Position numbers and translations under genes: made by a program. A DNA stretch of 64,000 nt from Pantoea sp. At-9b (GTDB lineage Bacteria > Pseudomonadota > Gammaproteobacteria > Enterobacterales > Enterobacteriaceae). The notes beneath the pieces were generated by a model. The model saw nothing but the letters and a program-made list of their open reading frames with translations. It was not told the DNA's origin and made no database searches. The stretch spans positions 1 to 64,000 of the forward strand of contig NC_014841.1 in the NCBI RefSeq assembly GCF_000175935.2, given 5' to 3'. Shown here in pieces: positions 47,016 to 55,107 of the stretch. Each line of letters begins with the position of its first letter. Position 1 is the first letter of the stretch.

Positions 47016-47795
47016 ATGTCAGATAAACAACCCGTGATGCGTATTCGTGGGCTGCAAAAGCAGTTCGGCGATCAGCCGGTATTAAAAGGAATAGATCTTG
47101 ATATCTATCCAGGGGAAAAAATTGCCATCATCGGCGGTAGCGGTTCAGGGAAAAGTACGTTGCTGCGTTGCCTTAATTTTATGGAGATTCCTGACGCTGG
47201 CACCATTGAACTTGATGGCGTGGTGCTGGGGACCAACAATAAAAACCATCAACGTACCTACAGCGAGAAGCAGTTATGCCAGGTGCGTGAACGTGTGGGG
47301 ATGGTGTTTCAGCAGTTCAACCTTTTTCCGCATCTCACTGTGCTGGATAACGTCACTGAAGCCCTGATTTCAGTTAAAAAAATGCGACGAGATGCGGCAA
47401 CACTGATCGCTCAACGCGAACTGGAAAAAGTCGGTCTCGGTCAGAAACAACAGGCCTGGCCCGGCAGCCTGTCAGGTGGCCAGCAACAACGCGTAGCCAT
47501 TGCGCGGGCTTTAGCCATGACGCCAGAAATCATGCTGTTTGATGAACCAACCTCCTCTCTGGATCCTGAACTGGTCGGTGAGGTATTGCACACCATCCGT
47601 GAACTGGCGGATGAAGGCCGGACCTTACTGTTGGTGACCCATGAACTTGGGTTTGCCTGGCATTTTGCCAATCGGGTGATCTTCATTGAGAACGGTGTGA
47701 TTCACGAAATGGGTACCCCGGATGAAGTTTTAAAATACCCACGCCAATCACGCACCCGTGAATTCCTCGCGCGTTTTACCGAACGATCATTTTAA
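47016..47795 (+). CDS. amino-acid-type ABC ATP-binding protein
   Basis: A 259-aa GlnQ/HisP-family ATPase with Walker A GGSGSGKST, Q-loop MVFQQFNLFPHLTVLDNV, signature LSGGQQQRVAIARAL and Walker B IMLFDEPTSSLDPE, all intact. It powers the import system encoded at 43290-47000. Confidence 0.93.
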   Translation: MSDKQPVMRIRGLQKQFGDQPVLKGIDLDIYPGEKIAIIGGSGSGKSTLLRCLNFMEIPDAGTIELDGVVLGTNNKNHQRTYSEKQLCQVRERVGMVFQQFNLFPHLTVLDNVTEALISVKKMRRDAATLIAQRELEKVGLGQKQQAWPGSLSGGQQQRVAIARALAMTPEIMLFDEPTSSLDPELVGEVLHTIRELADEGRTLLLVTHELGFAWHFANRVIFIENGVIHEMGTPDEVLKYPRQSRTREFLARFTERSF

Positions 47796-47810
47796 ACAAA
47801 AGGAAGAGTG

Positions 47811-48722
47811 ATGAGTGCAAGTCAAAGCAGTCAAGCCTATTTGCATGACCCGAGAAATGACAACGTTCAGGTTTATGTTAATGGTGAGTTTGTGCATCGT
47901 GACAATGCAACAGTATCAATTTTCGATTCTGGTTATGTCTGCGGAGATGGCGTATGGGAAGGATTGCGGCTGGTAAAGGGCAAACTTATTGCATTGCAGA
48001 GCCATCTTGATCGCCTGTACGCCGGTGCCGCAGCGATTCAGTTAGACATTGGACACAGCCGCGAAGAAATCACTGCCATCATGTACCAGACGCTGGCGGT
48101 GAACGGCATGACCGATGGTGCACATTTGCGTCTGATGGTTACCCGGGGTAAGAAGCGTACACCGAATCAAGACCCTCGTTTTATTATTGGTGGAGCCACC
48201 GTTGTTTGCGTTGCTGAATTCAAAGTGGTGGATAGTGAAGCTAAGAAGCGCGGTCTGGCACTCTTTACCGCGACATACCGGACCAGTACGCCTGATGTGT
48301 TTGATTTACGCCTGAACTCACACAGCCGCCTGAATCTCATTCAGGCGTTATTACAGGCACTGGATGCAGGTGCAGACGAAGCACTGATGCTCGATCCTCA
48401 TGGATTTGTCGCCAGTTGCAATTCCACTAACTTTTTTATTGTTCGTCAGGGGAAGTTGTGGACATCAACCGGTCTTTATTGTTTTAACGGCATTACACGG
48501 CAGACTCTGATCGATTTGGCGAGCCAGCATGGGATTCGTGTTCATGAAAAACCATTTACCCTGGCTCAGGCACTGACTGCTGATGAGGCGTTTGTCACAG
48601 GAACACTTGCAGGCATCACACCGGTTAGAAAACTCGATGGCAGGGAATTTGATTTAAACCGCAATCACATCACTTTACAGCTAAATGAGTGGTATCAGGC
48701 TTATCTGGACAACGGCGTTTAA
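47811..48722 (+). CDS. class IV aminotransferase-like protein lacking the PLP lysine
   Basis: A 303-aa protein of the branched-chain/D-amino-acid aminotransferase fold: VYVNGEFVHRDNATVSIFDSGYVCGDGVWEGLRLVKGKLIALQSHLDRL, and AGADEALMLDPHGFVASCNSTNFFIV, FVTGTLAGITPV. The region that should hold the PLP lysine, upstream of AGADEALMLD, reads LRLNSHSRLNLIQALLQAL: there is no lysine between residue about 150 and residue about 225. As I recall related sequences, that spot reads SHSKLN, so an Arg replaces Lys. The enzyme may be inactive, lyase-like or use another residue. AGGA lies before ATG 47811. It is the last gene of the ABC cluster, 12-15 bases after the ATPase gene. Confidence 0.82.
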   Translation: MSASQSSQAYLHDPRNDNVQVYVNGEFVHRDNATVSIFDSGYVCGDGVWEGLRLVKGKLIALQSHLDRLYAGAAAIQLDIGHSREEITAIMYQTLAVNGMTDGAHLRLMVTRGKKRTPNQDPRFIIGGATVVCVAEFKVVDSEAKKRGLALFTATYRTSTPDVFDLRLNSHSRLNLIQALLQALDAGADEALMLDPHGFVASCNSTNFFIVRQGKLWTSTGLYCFNGITRQTLIDLASQHGIRVHEKPFTLAQALTADEAFVTGTLAGITPVRKLDGREFDLNRNHITLQLNEWYQAYLDNGV

Positions 48723-48842
48723 CCTTGTTGTTAGCCAGGTTCTTGGGAAGGAAACCGTCCCGCCCCGGGAACCTGACAAGCATCCTTTATGCTTCATCTG
48801 TGAACTTCTTCAGTAACCTCCGACATCCTTCCGGATCACGCC

Positions 48843-49283
48843 TTAAATTTTCATGGTATATCGGACAAAATCACCAACCGTTGCGACTTTGTCATACAAA
48901 TGCCGCGCATGGCTGTTTTCTCGTGTTAGCCAGTAAACTCGCGACCAGCCAGCATTTTTAGCTTCGATGCGAATTTTCTCGAGGATTGCACGTCCGGCAC
49001 CAGACCCTCTTAGATGTTCCGCAACAAACAGGTCCTCGAGATAGCAGACAGGTTGCTTAACCCATGCTCCTTCGTGTAGCACCGCAATCGCAAAACCAGC
49101 CAGAGTCTCGTCAACTTCGGCAACCCAGCAGAGTAGGGGGGCATGCGGAGAAACTATTCTCTGGCAGGTATGTTCCGTAATACCGTCTTCTAATACCGCA
49201 CCCGCAAAATCCAGATAGGCATTCCATAATGCCAGCCAGTTCAGATAATCACTCTCAGTTATCCGACGAATATTGATGTCCAT
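48843..49283 (-). CDS. GNAT-family N-acetyltransferase
   Basis: A 146-aa GNAT protein: MDINIRRITESDYLNWLALWNAYLDFAG, AEVDETLAGFAIAVLHE, YLEDLFVAEHLRGSGAGRAILEKIRIEAKNAGWSRVYWLTRENSHARHLYDKVA; the RGSGAGRA segment is the acetyl-CoA loop. The ORF is open 50 codons upstream, but AGGAG fits the ATG pair at 49286/49283. The substrate is unknown. It lies between the ABC cluster and the origin region. Confidence 0.87.
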   Translation of the reverse strand: MDINIRRITESDYLNWLALWNAYLDFAGAVLEDGITEHTCQRIVSPHAPLLCWVAEVDETLAGFAIAVLHEGAWVKQPVCYLEDLFVAEHLRGSGAGRAILEKIRIEAKNAGWSRVYWLTRENSHARHLYDKVATVGDFVRYTMKI

Positions 49284-50115
49284 CATGCTCCTCTTGGTAC
49301 GTCTGCGATGAGTTTCTGATTCACTCAATTGAATGATGATGGTTTGAAACCCAGGGAATTTCAAATTGAAATTTTTACAAAAAATGATTACATAACAATG
49401 AGATATGTCGGTTTTTCTTAAGGGTAACTTCATGCCATAAAGTCACGCTTACTCACATCTAACATCGATGGAAAGTATACTTTTGTTTTAGTTGTTTGGA
49501 TTCCATTACATGACCTGCATGCATAGCGAGAAATGAAAAAGGTACAATGGGTATTTATTATACCGATAATATTTTATTTTTATCTATATAAATCAATGTT
49601 TTATATGATTATTATTCTGGGTGTAAATTTACAGACGTAGCTACGCGAATTCTGAGAGGATTACAGGCTCTTACCTTGCGAATTTTTGCGTAGAGATGCC
49701 AATATTCTTGAGTAGCCTGGAAGGGTAGGGGGTTAGGGTTTATTGGACTATTGCCGAATTTTATAAATAGTCTTTTGCAGGATAATACCGTGTTCAGCCT
49801 TCACCTTAACACCAATGCTGCCCTGTGATATGGATCTTTTGTCCAGGATTACCGATTCTTAACTTGATTATTAGTACTTATTCGTGGGAATTTCAGTTTG
49901 AAATTTATAATTTAAACTAATATAAATCAATGTCTTAAATGTTAATCATGCTTGGGTTTTCAGTTAGCGCATTCTTCAGGAACAGCAATTTGAACATGAG
50001 AATGATGGCATCATTTCACCAGAGATGAGCAGAAGCCTGAGGAGTGAGCAATGGTGAAGCATCATCATCACCTTGTTATAAGGTTATCCGCTCAATCGCA
50101 ATTTTCTCTTCTGAC
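49284..50115. other. AT-rich region before the origin, with partial repeats
   Basis: About 830 bases without a conserved gene. GGGAATTTCAAATTGAAATT at 49354 recurs as GGGAATTTCAGTTTGAAATT at 49887, and ATATAAATCAATGTTTTATA near 49587 recurs as ATATAAATCAATGTCTTAAA near 49920, so parts were duplicated. A 35-codon hydrophobic ORF lies at 49533. Confidence 0.45.
49533..49640 (+). CDS. possible 35-aa hydrophobic peptide
   Basis: ATG at 49533, stop at 49638-49640. The peptide begins MKKVQWVFIIPIIFYFY and is almost entirely hydrophobic after the lysines, like small membrane peptides or type I toxins. The ribosome-binding site is poor (GAG very close) and AT-rich DNA yields such ORFs by chance, so I rate it low. 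Confidence 0.2.
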   Translation: MKKVQWVFIIPIIFYFYLYKSMFYMIIILGVNLQT

Positions 50116-50369
50116 TTATTCACATTATTCACAGGGTAGATCCAATAATCTGATCTTAATACGATCTTATATCGATCCCATAAAAGCCAAAACGATCCCC
50201 GGATCGCTACAGGCCTTGGTATCTCTGGTCAAAGTTAAGATCTGAGTTATCAGTCATATGCAAAAGGTTTCCGGTTGGATGCTAAAAGTTTCTGGTCATA
50301 TGCAAAGGGTTATCTGTCAGGTGCACTTTGATTTCCGCTTATATGCTGGTAAGGTTATCGGTCATATGC
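50116..50369. other. plasmid replication origin (RepFIB-like)
   Basis: Two abutting DnaA boxes, TTATTCACA at 50116-50124 and again at 50125-50133, are followed by seven GATC sites within 104 bp (50139, 50152, 50163, 50174, 50194, 50202, 50239) and then by six iterons leading into repA. This is the normal make-up of an iteron-controlled origin with Dam/SeqA influence. The AT-rich melting region is probably the DNA just upstream. Confidence 0.8.
50246..50369. repeat. upstream iteron array (6 units)
   Basis: Six units of about 16 bp with consensus GTTATCGGTCATATGC start at 50246, 50267, 50288, 50309, 50331 and 50354: intervals of 21, 21, 21, 22 and 23 bp, all on one face of the helix. They are RepA-binding sites, in the opposite orientation to the array downstream of repA. 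The last unit ends 38 bases before the repA start and may also repress it. Confidence 0.88.
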
Positions 50370-50406
50370 GGTGGCAAAATTAACTGTTGATAAATGGACC
50401 CTGTTT

Positions 50407-51426
50407 ATGGCTAAGAAAGTCAATGACTTAGATAGCATGACCGAGGAAGTTAATAAGAAAACGGGCGAAGTTGTCCACTTAAATCCTTCGGCAGCAGCAA
50501 CGGTGCAGCCTGTAGCATTGATGCGGCTGGGTCTTTTCGTTCCCAATACCGATCATGCGAAAGCGAAAAGCTCAGTCAACACGGTTAAGTCTACAGTGGA
50601 TGCGACTGAGGATCTTTACCATTTGGAAGTGGTGAAAAGGGAAGGGTATAAAGATATCTCGATCCGCTCAGAACGCCTTGATATGGCAACTGATTTTCGT
50701 GTCTGGTTGGGGATCATTCGTTCGATCTATGATAACGGTACCTTTGCCGGTAAGTTAAAATTGCCGTTTACTAAGTTTTTGCAGAACTGCGGGTTTGACT
50801 CAAAACGTTCGAACAAAGACATGAAGAAGCGTATCGATGACTCACTGATGCGCCTGCGTGGTGTGACTATCCAGTTCCGTAATGACACCGGTTCTTTGAC
50901 GACGGGTTTGGTGAACAGCGCGCATTACAACATGGCAAAAAATGAAGTCGAAATTGAGGGCGACCATCGGCTGGCGGATCTCTATCAGATGGATTACAAG
51001 GTGTACCTGCGCCTCAAAGCCATCGACCATTTGCCCCGTAAAGAGTCTGCACAGGCCCTCTATACGTTTATCGAGAGTCTCCCCCGCAATCCGGCACCGG
51101 TCTCGATGAAACGTCTCAGAGAGCGTCTGAGGCTCAAATCGCGTATCGCTTACCAAAACCACATTGTGCGTAAGGCGCTGGAAGAGCTAAAGGAAATCAA
51201 TTATCTCGAATACACCGAAACCAAGCGGGGTCGATCGGTCTATTTCAACATCACTAAGCGTAATCCAAACCTGATCCCGGATAAGTCGTTGAAACTCGAC
51301 AGGAGTGCTGAGGATGAACCTCAGATCGTTGATGAGGCGATGATCGCTAAAATCAGTAAACTCAAAGATTCTGGCTTCAGTGAGGAAGAGATTGCCAAGA
51401 TCCTGATTAGCCTCGATTCAAAATGA
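50407..51426 (+). CDS. repA: RepFIB-type replication initiator RepA
   Basis: A 339-aa initiator: TVQPVALMRLGLFVP, RLDMATDFRVWLGIIRSIYDNG, LKLPFTKFLQNCGF, DYKVYLRLKAIDHLPRKESAQALYTFIESLPRNPAPVSMKRLRERLRLKS and RKALEELKEINYLEYTETKRGRSVYFNI match RepFIB RepA (Rep_3 superfamily, two winged-helix domains). It binds the flanking iterons, opens the origin and controls copy number. The frame opens at a GTG (50371) overlapping the last iteron; ATG 50407 is preferred, and ATG 50437 is also possible. A strong hairpin follows the stop. Confidence 0.93.
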   Translation: MAKKVNDLDSMTEEVNKKTGEVVHLNPSAAATVQPVALMRLGLFVPNTDHAKAKSSVNTVKSTVDATEDLYHLEVVKREGYKDISIRSERLDMATDFRVWLGIIRSIYDNGTFAGKLKLPFTKFLQNCGFDSKRSNKDMKKRIDDSLMRLRGVTIQFRNDTGSLTTGLVNSAHYNMAKNEVEIEGDHRLADLYQMDYKVYLRLKAIDHLPRKESAQALYTFIESLPRNPAPVSMKRLRERLRLKSRIAYQNHIVRKALEELKEINYLEYTETKRGRSVYFNITKRNPNLIPDKSLKLDRSAEDEPQIVDEAMIAKISKLKDSGFSEEEIAKILISLDSK

Positions 51427-51452
51427 GTGGCATCTCAGCGATAACTTCGCCA

Positions 51453-52580
51453 GCATACTACGGCTAACCTTTCTATTTTTATCATCCCATTCATAGAGTT
51501 ATGAATGGGATCTGTCTGTTTTAGCTGCCTTTCTCTACTGCCTGCCATCCTTCTGAACTGCAATTTGTTGCGCATTCGCTCGCAAATCTGCATATGACCG
51601 ATAACCTTTGCCCCCATACACTGCTCTGAAGCATATGACCGATAACTTTTAGCTGTTCAGAAGAGCCTTCAATACGGCATTGGCATACGACTGCCAACCT
51701 TTCCACAATAAAGCCAGTCATGATGACGTTAATAATATGATTTAAATTAAAAAATACAGCATGTCGCGTTAAAGCAAGGAATCAGCCCGTGCAGCACTAT
51801 CAGCATATGACGGATAACCTTTTGCATATGACTGCAAACTTTCCATGCTTCATCTGACAAATAACAAGACGTTACTGTGTTTGAATCAACCTGCATAACC
51901 AGCATACGACGGGAAACTTTTGGCATACGACAGATAACCTTTCTGCCGCACGAATAACCTGCCCACCAACATTGTGTTTAAACTTCAAACGCTCAGGCGA
52001 TTACCGATCTGCTTTCAGCATATGACAGGAAACCTTTTGCATATAACCGCCAACCTTTGATGATCAAAGATTGTACGGAAACGATCGGCATACGACTGCC
52101 AACCATGGTGATTCACGGCATATGACAGATAACTTTTTGCATACGACTGGAAACCTGAAAAGTTCAAAAGCTCGAGAGCTGATTGATCTATATGAAGAAG
52201 TCAGTTTTGCATACGACTGATAACCTTTAAGGACCAGAATAAGAGTGATCCTGCTCACAATTTGCCAGATCGCTTAGTTATCAATGAACAAGGGCGCACA
52301 AATGCCAATGTCCTGCATACGACTGGAAACCTTTGGGCGAACTCTACGCGATTACCAGGAAGATCGCTGAAAGGATCCATATTGTGATCCTGTCACTTTG
52401 GATATTCCGGCATACGACCGATAACCCTTTTAAGTTATACAAAGGAGGCCGGTACGAGGGTGGTGTCATCTATCTATATGAAATTTATATAGTGTTGACG
52501 CTAAATAGCCTGCTTTTCATTCAATTTAATTGCCCCGAATTTTTCCTTAAGGTGCGATATTCAGCATACAACCGGAAACC
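51453..52580. repeat. downstream iteron array (17 clear units)
   Basis: Seventeen 17-bp units of consensus GCATACGACTGATAACC begin at 51453, 51590, 51631, 51683, 51803, 51824, 51902, 51923, 52018, 52039, 52088, 52118, 52139, 52209, 52315, 52410 and 52564, with a degenerate one at 51945. They are inverted relative to the upstream set. Several form 21-bp pairs (51803/51824, 51902/51923, 52018/52039, 52118/52139). They fill nearly all of the gene-free 1.36 kb between repA and parA and should serve copy-number control and incompatibility by titrating RepA. Confidence 0.9.
51484..51511 (+). terminator. repA terminator
   Basis: Perfect 12-bp stem (ATCCCATTCATA / TATGAATGGGAT) with a GAGT loop, followed by CTGTCTGTTTT, 58 bases after the repA stop. 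Confidence 0.75.
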
Positions 52581-52703
52581 TGTGCCCAACTATTCATCCA
52601 ACAGGTGACAGGATCACAAGTGAAGCCTGAAACCGTAGCCGCTTGCTGCACAACCACTTACCTGGAGGTATTGCTCAGGAGATGAACGGGCACTGATGGG
52701 CTG

Positions 52704-52760
52704 TACAACTTTTTCCTGAAAAACGAAAAATGTTGCACGTAGCAAATTGCCATGTACACT
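52704..52760 (+). promoter_or_regulatory. parAB promoter and operator
   Basis: TTGCAC (52733-52738) and TACACT (52755-52760) with a 16-bp spacer form a plausible promoter ending 30 bases before parA. It overlaps an imperfect inverted repeat, ACAACTTTTTC / GAAAAATGTTG, at 52705-52735, where ParA of this type would repress its own operon. Confidence 0.5.
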
Positions 52761-52790
52761 TAGGGAAAATTTTGCCAATGGAGTAATGGG

Positions 52791-53999
52791 ATGAAGAGTA
52801 ACTATGGTGGCGTGGACGAGACTGCCCGCAGGGCTAACGCAATGCTGCGCAGTATGAGTGACGACATCATCGATAAGCGTCATGAATTTGGACTTGACCG
52901 TTACTATCAGACCTTTACCCGAAACTCTGTGGCCAATATGCCCAAGCTCAGCCGCCGTGCTGTTGAACAGGCAATCGACGAAATGGAAGCGGCGGGTCAC
53001 GAGTTTGGCAAGAAAGATGCCGGTAATGCCAGGCATTACGCGCTCACCGTGCAAGATGTTGTTGATATTTATGCACACCGTAAGGTGCCTAAGTATCGCG
53101 ACATTCATGCAGGCAAGGGACCGTTCGTTATCTTTGTGGTGAACCTGAAGGGCGGTGTATCTAAAACGGTCAGCACGGTAACGCTTGCCCATGGGCTTCG
53201 TGTGCATCCTGACCTGTTGCAGTATGACCTGCGTAACCTTGTGATCGATCTCGACCCACAAGCCTCCAGCACGATGTTTCTGAACCATACCAACAGTATC
53301 GGTTCCATTATGGAGACAGCGGCTCAGGCGATGTTGAACGATTTGGATGCCGAGCAGCTACATAAGGACATCATCCAGCCAACCATCATTCCTGGTGTCG
53401 ATATCATCCCGGCTTCTATCGACGATGGCTTTGTCGCCAGCCAGTGGAATGAGTTAGTTCACGAGCATTTGCCTGGTTTGTTACCTTCTGAAGTGCTGCG
53501 CCGCAATATCATTGACCGTGTTGGCGATGATTACGATTTCATCTTCGTTGATACCGGGCCGCACCTGGATGCCTTTATGTTGAATGCGATTGCGGCGAGT
53601 GATTTGCTACTCACCCCCACGCCTCCCGCGCAGGTTGATTTTCACTCGACCTTAAAATACCTGACGCGTCTGCCAGAAATGCTGGAGCAACTGGAAGAGG
53701 AGGGCATTAACCCGCGCATCAAGGGCAACATCGGATTCATGTCAAAAATGACCACCAAACGTGATCATGAGATGACACATGGTCTGGCGCGCGACGTATT
53801 CACATCCTACATCCTCGATGCCACTTTGCCACGCCTTGATGGATTCGAGCGTTGTGGTGAAACCTTCGACACGATAGTAAGTGCTGACCCACAATCCTAT
53901 CCGGGCAGCGCGGAAGCGCTTAAAAATGCCAAGCGTGAAGCGGAGCGATTTACACAGGCGGTATTCAAAAGGATCGAATTTGTGAGGGGTATCAAATGA
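52791..53999 (+). CDS. parA: plasmid partition ATPase ParA (type Ia, SopA/P1 ParA-like)
   Basis: A 402-aa partition protein. The N-terminal part (residues 1-105) holds the helix-turn-helix that binds the par operator (FTRNSVANMPKLSRRAVEQAIDEME); then the deviant Walker A LKGGVSKT (residues 119-126), NLVIDLDPQASST (Walker A') and DFIFVDTGPHLDAFMLNAIAASD (Walker B). The protein drives plasmid positioning by ATP-dependent binding to the nucleoid and represses parAB. GGAG lies seven bases before the ATG. The parB start overlaps its stop. Confidence 0.94.
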   Translation: MKSNYGGVDETARRANAMLRSMSDDIIDKRHEFGLDRYYQTFTRNSVANMPKLSRRAVEQAIDEMEAAGHEFGKKDAGNARHYALTVQDVVDIYAHRKVPKYRDIHAGKGPFVIFVVNLKGGVSKTVSTVTLAHGLRVHPDLLQYDLRNLVIDLDPQASSTMFLNHTNSIGSIMETAAQAMLNDLDAEQLHKDIIQPTIIPGVDIIPASIDDGFVASQWNELVHEHLPGLLPSEVLRRNIIDRVGDDYDFIFVDTGPHLDAFMLNAIAASDLLLTPTPPAQVDFHSTLKYLTRLPEMLEQLEEEGINPRIKGNIGFMSKMTTKRDHEMTHGLARDVFTSYILDATLPRLDGFERCGETFDTIVSADPQSYPGSAEALKNAKREAERFTQAVFKRIEFVRGIK

Positions 54000-54979
54000 C
54001 CAAAGTCATGAAGAAAATGGGCCGTACATTGGGGAACTCGAATTTCTCTAAAATGCTGAGTGAAAGCGAAGGCACCCGAGTATTCGTCCTCAAATCTGGC
54101 AAAGAAGCCCGCTTTGTCCTCACCAAAGTGCTGCACGACGATATTGACGCGCAGACGTATATTGATTCTTCCGTCAACGGGCGCGATCAGTCACTGCTCA
54201 CGCCAGAGTCGGTGGCGGATATCTCCCGCACCATTACGCTGCAACAATTCTTCCCGGCTATCGGACGGGAAGTCGATGACCGTATTGAAATACTCGATGG
54301 ATCGCGCCGCCGTGCGGCTTGTCTGTACAACGGGACGCCGTTCGAAGTTCTGGTGACCAAAGATGAGCTGGATCTGGCGGATGCGCGCCAGCTGGCAGTG
54401 GACATCCAGACCGCCAAAGAACACACCTTGCGTGAGCTGGGTAAACGCCTTGAACTGATGTATCCCGGTGATATGAGCCAGGCGGAAATTGCGAAATCAG
54501 AAGGTATCTCTGCCGCAAAAATTACGCGTGCCTTCCAGGCCGCCGCCGTGCCGGAAGAGATGATCGCAGTTTTCCCATCTGTCAGCGATCTCGCGATCGC
54601 CGATTACCAGTTTTTGCTCGATGTTGCGGAGAAAGCCAAAAGCAAAAAGCTGGATATTGCTGACATTGTGGCAGGGGTGCGCCAGCGCATCGAAAAACAG
54701 GATGAAACCGAGTTCGATGACCCGGTGACAAAATCCAAAATCATTGGTTTTTTCCGTGCTGAAAGCAGCCGTCTGAAGACACCTAAACCTGGCAAAAAAG
54801 CGTCTGCAGAAAATCTGGTGGTGTTTAAGGACAAGAAACAATTTGCCCGTAAAAAGGTCGATACGGAAAAACGGCTGGTGACGTATGAGTTTTCCCGTAT
54901 TTCTGCCGAATTTCAGGCGGAGCTTGATGCAGCGATCCGCGCGGTGACAGAAAAAATGGTCGCGGATAAGAACGCTTAA
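53996..54979 (+). CDS. parB: plasmid partition protein ParB (SopB/P1 ParB-like)
   Basis: A 327-aa centromere-binding protein. Residues 60-125 contain the ParB core (SLLTPESVADISRTITLQQFFPAIGREVDDRIEILDGSRRRAACL, GSRRR being the CTP-binding box region), then the helix-turn-helix MSQAEIAKSEGISAAKITRAFQAA (about residues 160-185) and a C-terminal dimerisation domain. It overlaps parA (ATGA). Its centromere is not certain; the inverted repeat just downstream is a candidate. Confidence 0.93.
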   Translation: MTKVMKKMGRTLGNSNFSKMLSESEGTRVFVLKSGKEARFVLTKVLHDDIDAQTYIDSSVNGRDQSLLTPESVADISRTITLQQFFPAIGREVDDRIEILDGSRRRAACLYNGTPFEVLVTKDELDLADARQLAVDIQTAKEHTLRELGKRLELMYPGDMSQAEIAKSEGISAAKITRAFQAAAVPEEMIAVFPSVSDLAIADYQFLLDVAEKAKSKKLDIADIVAGVRQRIEKQDETEFDDPVTKSKIIGFFRAESSRLKTPKPGKKASAENLVVFKDKKQFARKKVDTEKRLVTYEFSRISAEFQAELDAAIRAVTEKMVADKNA

Positions 54980-54991
54980 CAACCGTTTTCC

Positions 54992-55047
54992 CTGTAGCGG
55001 GTGAAGTACCGTACCGCTACAGCTTTACCCGCTTGCGGTTTTTTTGT
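54992..55047. promoter_or_regulatory. inverted repeat and T-run after parB (terminator and/or parS)
   Basis: CTGTAGCGG (54992-55000) and CCGCTACAG (55014-55022) form perfect 9-bp arms around 13 bases containing GTACCGTAC. A small CCGC/GCGG hairpin and seven T follow (55030-55045), so at least the end is a terminator. The position just after parB also fits a parS centromere. Confidence 0.5.
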
Positions 55048-55051
55048 TTTT

Positions 55052-55077
55052 AATTGTAGATTGACTGATCTACAATT
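55052..55077. promoter_or_regulatory. TetR-type operator
   Basis: Perfect 10-bp arms AATTGTAGAT / ATCTACAATT around TGACTG, 31 bases before the TetR gene. A -35-like TTGACT lies inside it, so binding would block the gene's own promoter. Confidence 0.65.
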
Positions 55078-55107
55078 ATCGCAACACTCACCTACAGCGA
55101 TGCAATC

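Noticed and set aside
50051..50245. 64-codon ORF before repA
   Set aside because: It runs through the DnaA boxes and GATC cluster of the origin; not protein-like.
51453..52580. CRISPR-like array of short repeats
   Set aside because: Repeats are 17 bp, spaced irregularly (21 to about 150 bp), match the inverted iterons before repA, and no cas genes are near; they are RepA-binding iterons.
52333..52608. 91-codon ORF between repA and parA
   Set aside because: It contains iterons and has no homology that I recognise or start signal.
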